Source: JAHEJB01 sp041748175 (GTDB taxonomy: Bacteria; Bacteroidota; Rhodothermia; Rhodothermales; Rubricoccaceae). From it: a stretch of 64,000 bases of DNA. The notes beneath the pieces are model-generated. The model saw nothing but the letters and a program-made list of their open reading frames with translations. It was not told where the DNA came from and ran no database searches. Location: positions 38,691 through 102,690 of the forward strand of contig JBGTDU010000115.1 of NCBI GenBank assembly GCA_041748175.1. The letters run 5' to 3'. The stretch's first letter is position 1. Each line of letters begins with the position of its first letter. A program made the position numbers and the translations under genes. This document shows, piece by piece, positions 59,008-64,000 of the stretch.

Positions 59008-59451
59008 ATGGACCACAACACTTTCAAGACATACAGCGCTAAGGTCGGCGAAGTCGAACACGCGTGGTATGTCATCGACGCCGAGAACCAGGTGGTCGGT
59101 CGGCTCGCCTCGAAAGCAGCTACAATGCTGCGCGGCAAGCACAAGCCGATGTACACACCCCACATCGATACTGGGGATTTCATCGTGGTTGTCAACGCCG
59201 AAAAAGCTCGGTTTACGGGCTCCAAGGAGACGGACAAGGAATACTTCCGGCACTCCGGCTACCCAGGCGGTGATTCCGTTTCGACCCCGAAGGACGTTCG
59301 CGAAAAAAAGCCAACGTTCATCATCGAGAATGCTGTCAAGGGCATGTTGCCCAAAAACCGCCTCGGCCGACAGATGCTCACGAAGCTGAAGGTTTACGCC
59401 GGTCCCGACCATCCACACGAGGCTCAGCAGCCTGAGCCGCTGGCGCTGTAA
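59008..59451 (+). CDS. rplM: 50S ribosomal protein L13
   Basis: 147 residues from ATG 59008 (MDHNTFKTYSAKVGEVEHAWYVIDAENQVVGRLAS). Conserved MLRGKHKPMYTPHIDTGDFIVVVNAEK, YFRHSGYPGG and the GMLPKNRLGRQMLTKLKVY ending. The tail HEAQQPEPLAL is short. First of two co-transcribed r-protein genes; rpsI follows by 17 bases. Confidence 0.98.
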   Translation: MDHNTFKTYSAKVGEVEHAWYVIDAENQVVGRLASKAATMLRGKHKPMYTPHIDTGDFIVVVNAEKARFTGSKETDKEYFRHSGYPGGDSVSTPKDVREKKPTFIIENAVKGMLPKNRLGRQMLTKLKVYAGPDHPHEAQQPEPLAL

Positions 59452-59468
59452 CCAAAAAAAATCTAGCA

Positions 59469-59864
59469 ATGGCAACCCTTACCCAGTTCCAGGCCGTCGG
59501 TCGCCGTAAGACCAGCGTAGCCCGCGTCTACCTTCGGCCCGGCTCTGGCACCATTACGATTAACAAGAAGCCACTGGAGACTTACCTCCCCACGGAGGTT
59601 CGCCAAAAAGCCCTGACCGGCCCGCTTGACGTAACCGAGAACCGCGGCAAGTTCGACGTGATTGTCAACGCCAAGGGCGGCGGACTTACGGGGCAAGCCG
59701 AGGCAACCCAATTGGGCATTGCTCGAGCGCTCCTCAAGTTCGACGAAGAGCTGCGTGGCCCACTTCGCGAAGGCGGTTTTCTGACGCGCGACCCGAGAAT
59801 GGTCGAGCGCAAGAAGCCGGGCCAGCCGAAGGCTCGCAAGAAGTTCCAGTTCTCGAAGCGCTAG
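59469..59864 (+). CDS. rpsI: 30S ribosomal protein S9
   Basis: 131 residues. FQAVGRRKTSVARVYLRPGSGTITINKKP, GGGLTGQAEATQLGIARALL, and the basic ending RMVERKKPGQPKARKKFQFSKR, whose final KR is the tRNA-contacting C-terminus of S9. Paired with rplM, as is usual. Confidence 0.98.
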   Translation: MATLTQFQAVGRRKTSVARVYLRPGSGTITINKKPLETYLPTEVRQKALTGPLDVTENRGKFDVIVNAKGGGLTGQAEATQLGIARALLKFDEELRGPLREGGFLTRDPRMVERKKPGQPKARKKFQFSKR

Positions 59865-60043
59865 CGTTTCGCGTTTGGCAGAATTTTACGTTGGATGGAT
59901 TGAGTCGGCAGAACTCGGCCGTCTTCAACCTTCCAGCTCATACCACACACCCTGCCCGATGCCCAGACGGGTGTCCCGGTCTTTCCGGGATCGTTTGCGG
60001 CAGATGACGGCAGGGGAGGACTCAACCCAAATCCAAAACCCCT

Positions 60044-60886
60044 ATGCCTCGCATTGCGATTGAGGAGCTCGTGCGCTCCGGCGCCCACTTCGGGCACCTT
60101 ACCAGCCGATGGAACCCGAAGATGGCGTCGTACATCTTTATGGAGCGCAACGGCATCCACATCATCGATCTGAAACAAACCCAGGCGATGCTCGACCAGG
60201 CGGCTGACGCGGCCGCTCGGTTCTCCGCTCGCGGCAAGAAGATTCTCTTCGTGGGCACGAAGAAACAGGCCCAGGAGGTCGTCCGCACGGAAGCGCAACG
60301 CTCCGGAATGCCGTACGTGACAGACCGATGGCTTGGCGGTATGCTCACGAATTTCCAAACGATTCGCAAGAGCATTCGTCGTTTGGAAACGATCCAGCGT
60401 CAGGAAGCAGACGGTACGCTTGCCCAACTCAAAAAGAAGGAACGCCTCATGCGGCGCCGTGAGCGCGAGAAGCTGGAGCGTGTGCTAGGCGGCATCGCGG
60501 ACATGAACCGTTTGCCGGGCGCGATATTCATCGTCGACATCCGGCGCGAGCACATTGCCGTGAGCGAGGCCCGGAAGCTGAATATTCCGATCATCGCCAT
60601 GACGGATACGAACTCCGATCCTGACCTCGTCGACTATCCTATCGCAGCGAACGACGATGCCGTAAAGTCCGTTGCCCTTTTCACACGTGTCATCGCCGAT
60701 GCCATTGCTGAAGGCGCGAAGGCTGGAGAGATTGATCGCGAAGCGGCCCAGGTCGAAGTGGAAACGCGTAAGGCCGAGGCAGCAGACATCGCCGAAGAAA
60801 CAGGTGAGGCGGCAAGTGAGACCGCCGATGGCCCCACGGAAGTAGCTGTTGCGACGGACGTGCCCACAGAGGAAACGGAAGCGTAG
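60044..60886 (+). CDS. rpsB: 30S ribosomal protein S2
   Basis: 280 residues. Conserved LVRSGAHFGHLTSRWNPKM, YIFMERNGIHIIDLKQT, WLGGMLTNFQTI, PGAIFIVDIRREHIAVSEARKLNIPIIAMTDTNSDPDLVDYPIAANDDAVKS. The C-terminus has an acidic Ala/Glu/Thr tail of about 50 residues (EVETRKAEAADIAEETGEAASE). The gap of 179 bases after rpsI holds hairpin-prone CCCGGTCTTTCCGGGA, which could be an S2 leader. Confidence 0.98.
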   Translation: MPRIAIEELVRSGAHFGHLTSRWNPKMASYIFMERNGIHIIDLKQTQAMLDQAADAAARFSARGKKILFVGTKKQAQEVVRTEAQRSGMPYVTDRWLGGMLTNFQTIRKSIRRLETIQRQEADGTLAQLKKKERLMRRREREKLERVLGGIADMNRLPGAIFIVDIRREHIAVSEARKLNIPIIAMTDTNSDPDLVDYPIAANDDAVKSVALFTRVIADAIAEGAKAGEIDREAAQVEVETRKAEAADIAEETGEAASETADGPTEVAVATDVPTEETEA

Positions 60887-60970
60887 CCCTGCTGATTTCG
60901 CGACGCCGCCGTTTGATTCGTGGGCCTGTCGGCTCCCCCTACTCCTACCATCATTCAACATCGTAGCCAA

Positions 60971-61804
60971 ATGGACATCTCTGCTCAAGACGTAAAACGA
61001 CTCCGCGAACAGACGGGCGTCGGCATGATGGATTGCAAGAACGCACTGAGGGAAGCCGAAGGCGATTTCGAGAAAGCCATCGAGCTCCTTCGCATGAAGG
61101 GCCAGAAAGTGGCGGCCAAACGTGCAGATCGCGAAGCAACGGAGGGTGTTGTCGCTGTGGCGACGACCAGCGACAACACGGCAGCCGTCATCGTCGAAGT
61201 GAACTCGGAGACGGATTTTGTTGCGCGCAACGAGGAGTTCACCTCCTTCGCCGATAAAATGGCCGCGCTCGCTCTCCAGAAGCGCCCGGCGGATCGAGCA
61301 GCATTTCTTTCTCTCGACTTTGAAGGAGGCCGCACGGTGGAGCAGGCACTGACGGACCTGACCGGCAAGATCGGCGAGAAGATCGATGTTCGCCGCGTCT
61401 CTGTTGTCGAAACAACGAACGGTGGGCAGGTTGTAGGCTACGTCCACCCTGGCTCGAAGCTCGGCGTACTCGTCGAAATGACGGGGTCAGGAGACCTCCA
61501 GGCCGCAGGCCGTGATGTCGCGATGCAGGCCGCTGCCATGAATCCGACCGCCGCGACCCGCGATGAAATCTCGGCAGAAATACAGGAGAAAGAGCTGGAG
61601 ATTGGCCGTGAGGCTGCCCGCAATGAAGGCAAGCCGGAGCAGATTCTCGACAAGATTGCCGCTGGCAAGTTGGAGCGCTACTTCAAGGACAACGTGCTCG
61701 TCGAGCAGCCGTTCGTGAAGGATTCGTCGGTCACCGTCAAGCAGATGCTTCAGAATGCGAACGCGGAATTGAGGCGGTTTGTCCGCTTCGCGTTGGGCGA
61801 CTGA
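60971..61804 (+). CDS. tsf: Elongation factor Ts
   Basis: 277 residues from ATG 60971 (MDISAQDVKRLREQTGVGMMDCKNALREAEGD). UBA-like N-terminus followed by the EF-Ts core: VNSETDFVARNEEF, VGYVHPGSKLGVLVEM, DVAMQAAAMNPTAA and VLVEQPFVKDSSVTVKQML. GDP-GTP exchange factor for EF-Tu. Normal partner of rpsB, 84 bases downstream. ATG 60971 was preferred to an upstream frame at 60920 because the family starts MxxSAxxVKxLRxxT. Confidence 0.98.
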   Translation: MDISAQDVKRLREQTGVGMMDCKNALREAEGDFEKAIELLRMKGQKVAAKRADREATEGVVAVATTSDNTAAVIVEVNSETDFVARNEEFTSFADKMAALALQKRPADRAAFLSLDFEGGRTVEQALTDLTGKIGEKIDVRRVSVVETTNGGQVVGYVHPGSKLGVLVEMTGSGDLQAAGRDVAMQAAAMNPTAATRDEISAEIQEKELEIGREAARNEGKPEQILDKIAAGKLERYFKDNVLVEQPFVKDSSVTVKQMLQNANAELRRFVRFALGD

Positions 61805-61908
61805 AACGTCCGCTTTCGCGGCGGAGTGAGGGGGGATGCCGTGTGGCGTCGCCCCCGAGTCGTTCTGGCGCACGGGCGATTCCAGAACACTAAAAAGATT
61901 CCGGGGTG

Positions 61909-61940
61909 CTTGGAAGTTTCGGATGCGCGCCCTACACTTG
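61909..61940 (+). promoter_or_regulatory. Promoter-like pair upstream of A4
   Basis: CTTGG (61909-61913), 19 bases, then TACACTTG (61933-61940). This resembles the TTTG/TAnnTTTG promoter type of the Bacteroidota, with spacing in the normal range. The start of A4 is about 60 bases downstream. Confidence 0.55.
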
Positions 61941-62000
61941 GGCCGAACTGGCCGCGAGGCCGCCCACCACGGTTCGTTGACAATCTCTAGAACCAACCTG

Positions 62001-64000
62001 ATGAGGTTCACTATGAAACGCTTTACCCCCCCCCCTTCAAGCACTTAGCGCGCTGTGTGCTGCTGCTCGTAGCCGCTCTGGCAACGGTGCTCCCGTCAGC
62101 GGCCACTACCGATTCGCGACAAGCGTGTTCGTTCGCAGCGAATGAAGTGCTGATCGAATTATTCCCGACCACATTTCAACCCGGTGACCACGTGATGGAG
62201 GCTATCGGGATTTACGCTCTGGACGGGACACTGCTCCACAATGGAAGTGCCTCGTCGGAGGCAGGTGGCTGCTGGCGATGGGACTTGTTCGGTGATGCAT
62301 CGCCTGCGAACGCGAATTTTCAATGCCTGCCACAAGACCCGGCCAACGACCCGTGCGAAGGAAACGTGGAGTTCATCATCTCGACAGCCGGTAGTTCCTG
62401 GCTGTTTTCAATTATGAGTTCCGTCCGGGAGGGGAGCTTTTTCTCGCCAACGGATGGTGTGTCGGGAGGGAATGATGATCTTGGCATCGGAATCTTCCAT
62501 GAGGTTGGGGTGGCTAAGGCGAGGAAGAATGCTCCTTCTGAGAACGCCCTCTACTACGAAGACATCTTTAACGGCAGCTACGTCCTTCCATACAATCAGG
62601 ATGTCGTGTGCGCAGCCATTGGAGAGTGCGCCGTGCCCTATTTCTTGTCGCCCGTCGATTTCACTCCTCCCCCACCCGGGAGCGCTCCAGGCGATCCTTT
62701 TGAGCCGGTCTTCACCTTTGCCGAAGAGGGCGATGTGACCATTCCTACGGAATGGGCTGCCCTGACATGGAATATCGACGATCTGACACTCAAATTCCCC
62801 GCCCGCACCCAGCTCATCGCCGAGGGGAGCCTTGAGCTGGACGGAGTCACTCTCACCGAAGCCGTAGAAGGCGAAGGCTGGTATGGCGTGCGCTACGAGC
62901 CCAATAGCGGCGGCTTCGTTCGTGGCGCCACCATCGAGAAGTTCGGCTACACTCCGGGCGGCGGTTCCGCGCTCGCCCCGCTCATCTGCGGCCTCACGGT
63001 CCACGATGAGTGGAAGGCCGTCTACCGATCCACCATCCAGGGCGGGATAAACGGCGCTATCGGCGTGTGCTCCTTCGGGCCCCAGGCCCAGGTGGCGCTG
63101 TGGGATGAAGTCGATCCAGTGAGCCAGTTGCTCGTTCGCACCGAGGTCATGGACAACGCTGGCCATGGCCTGTACGCCAACGCCCAGGGCCGCATCTTCC
63201 TGCGCGGGTCTAGTGTCATCAACAACGGTGGCCACGGCGCCCTGGCTCTTGGAACCGGCGCACGGATCTACACCAACGAGAGCTCGTCGATCTCCGGCAA
63301 CGGCGGCGTGGGGGTGGTAGCGCAAGACGACGGCGAGGTCTACTTCTACAACCCCAATACGCCGACGGCCGAAACGCTGACGACGCTCGACCAGAACATC
63401 GGCGGGGGCCTGCTGACGACCGGCCAGGGCAGCTACATCAATGCCGGGACATGGACGAGCGGCTGCGTCGAAGCCTGCGACATCGAGATCTTGAGGCACG
63501 ACGAGCCGGGAGTGCCGTTCGATGCGAAGGCCACGTCCGGGACGATTCTCTTTGCCGAGTACAACTTCTGGGGCGAGGGCCGCGACGAGCGCATTGACCT
63601 GAACCTGATCGAGAAGCCGGGCGGCGTGATCGAAGTGGACCCCATCAAGACGGACGCCTCGGAGTTCGTTCCTGGTCCTACCGCGGTGCCGCTCCGCTCG
63701 GGGCCGTCGGGCCGGGGAGAGAGCGTGCGGGGGCTGGTCGTGGACGCGCTGCAGAGCGCGGCCGAAGGTCGGTGGACGGCCGCGTTCGCGTCGGCCCAAA
63801 CCGCGGTGACGCTGGCCGGAACCGACGAGGAGCTGGGGATGGCCCTGGGCACCGTCTCGGCCCTGGTGGGGCACGACGACGCGCCGGAGATCCCAGCGGG
63901 TCTCCTTGTGGCTATCCAGGCGCATCTCGGCGCCGGTCAAGCGGGACGGCCGCTGGCTCTCCGGGCCCTCCTGTCGGCCTCCGTGATGCGGGGCCGAGAT
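62001..64000 (+). CDS. Module gene A4: secreted beta-helix protein, out of frame at a poly-C tract, right end cut
   Basis: Paralogue of A1. Both in-frame ATGs (62001, 62013) and the MRFTMKRFTPPP signal start match A1, but ten C at 62026-62035 put the reading frame off, so translation from these starts ends at TAG 62046-62048 (MKRFTPPPSST). Read two bases on, the frame FKHLARCVLLLVAALATVLPSAA continues uninterrupted to the window edge at 64000, including the beta-helix part (GYTPGGGSALAPLICGLTV ... DNAGHGLYANAQGRIFLRG) and the start of the TPR-like part. With eleven C, ATG and body would be in frame. A GTG at 62057 could give a short uncharged signal, so the gene might not be fully off. Phase-variable or a recent frameshift; sequencing error in the run is possible. 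Confidence 0.8.
62026..62035 (+). repeat. Poly-C tract (10 C) in the signal peptide of A4
   Basis: Ten C after CTTTA and before TTCAAGCACTTAGCG. Same place as the tract at 8001-8010 of A1, but here the count is one short of the frame needed. Confidence 0.95.

Noticed and set aside
62408..63940. Long open frame (about 510 codons) on the minus strand across A4.
   Set aside because: Same antisense shadow as in A1; it mirrors the A4 body frame. The recurrence in both paralogues is explained by their shared sequence.

Overview
The window is high-GC DNA (about 60% by eye) from a bacterium of the Bacteroidota/Rhodothermota lineage, most likely a Rhodothermales-like marine organism. The case rests on a type IX secretion system (T9SS): the C-terminally truncated outer-membrane translocon SprA (minus strand at the left edge), the response regulator PorX, and several secreted proteins ending in T9SS sorting domains (YPNP...LGR...SGIYLLR type). 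A CarbopepD/TonB-dependent receptor, the dnaX-ebfC-recR order, GTGA start/stop overlaps and TAnnTTTG-like promoters fit the same lineage. No tRNA, rRNA, CRISPR array, intact transposase or prophage was seen.

Layout. 1-6.2 kb: sprA. 6.6-7.8 kb: a DUF4440-type lipoprotein and an SDR oxidoreductase. 8.0-15.3 kb: a tandem accessory array of two-gene modules, here called A (secreted beta-helix protein with T9SS tail) and B (BNR/propeller-like protein with T9SS tail). It comprises intact A1-B1, a chimeric ORF joining the start of a second recJ copy to the back part of a B gene, a frameshifted A remnant and intact B3, with repeats between them. A further A gene (A4) runs off the right edge at 62-64 kb. 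A1 and A4 carry a ten-C homopolymer at the same place in the signal peptide. It leaves A1 in frame and A4 out of frame, which suggests phase-variable secretion. 15.7-22.6 kb: ABC permease, LOG protein, recR, ebfC, dnaX, RDD protein, thymidine kinase. 22.7-28.8 kb: a YdiJ-like FAD/Fe-S dehydrogenase, DoxX, GroES-like protein, LemA, AlkD-like protein and PdxH. 28.9-38.1 kb: two membrane histidine kinases around proline dehydrogenase, an M23 peptidase, a BON-LysM protein and thioredoxin reductase/thioredoxin. 38-46.7 kb: purL, a beta-helix lipoprotein with its TonB-dependent receptor, and an MFS transporter. 46.8-52.4 kb: folC, tsaE, porX, a subtilisin-like protease and a small lipoprotein. 52.5-56.5 kb: a remnant of the 3' end of a second recJ, two ferritin-like exported proteins and intact recJ. 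56.9-58.7 kb: a membrane protein and an ECF sigma factor. 59-61.8 kb: rplM, rpsI, rpsB, tsf.

How it fits together. SprA and PorX supply secretion and its regulation; the A/B proteins are probable cargo. The A/B array has been rearranged: module decay, microhomology fusion to a recJ 5' end, and shared intergenic repeats. The recJ 5' piece (12.15 kb, plus strand) and 3' piece (52.5 kb, minus strand) come from an extra recJ beside the intact gene, and their orientations are what one inversion through that gene would leave.
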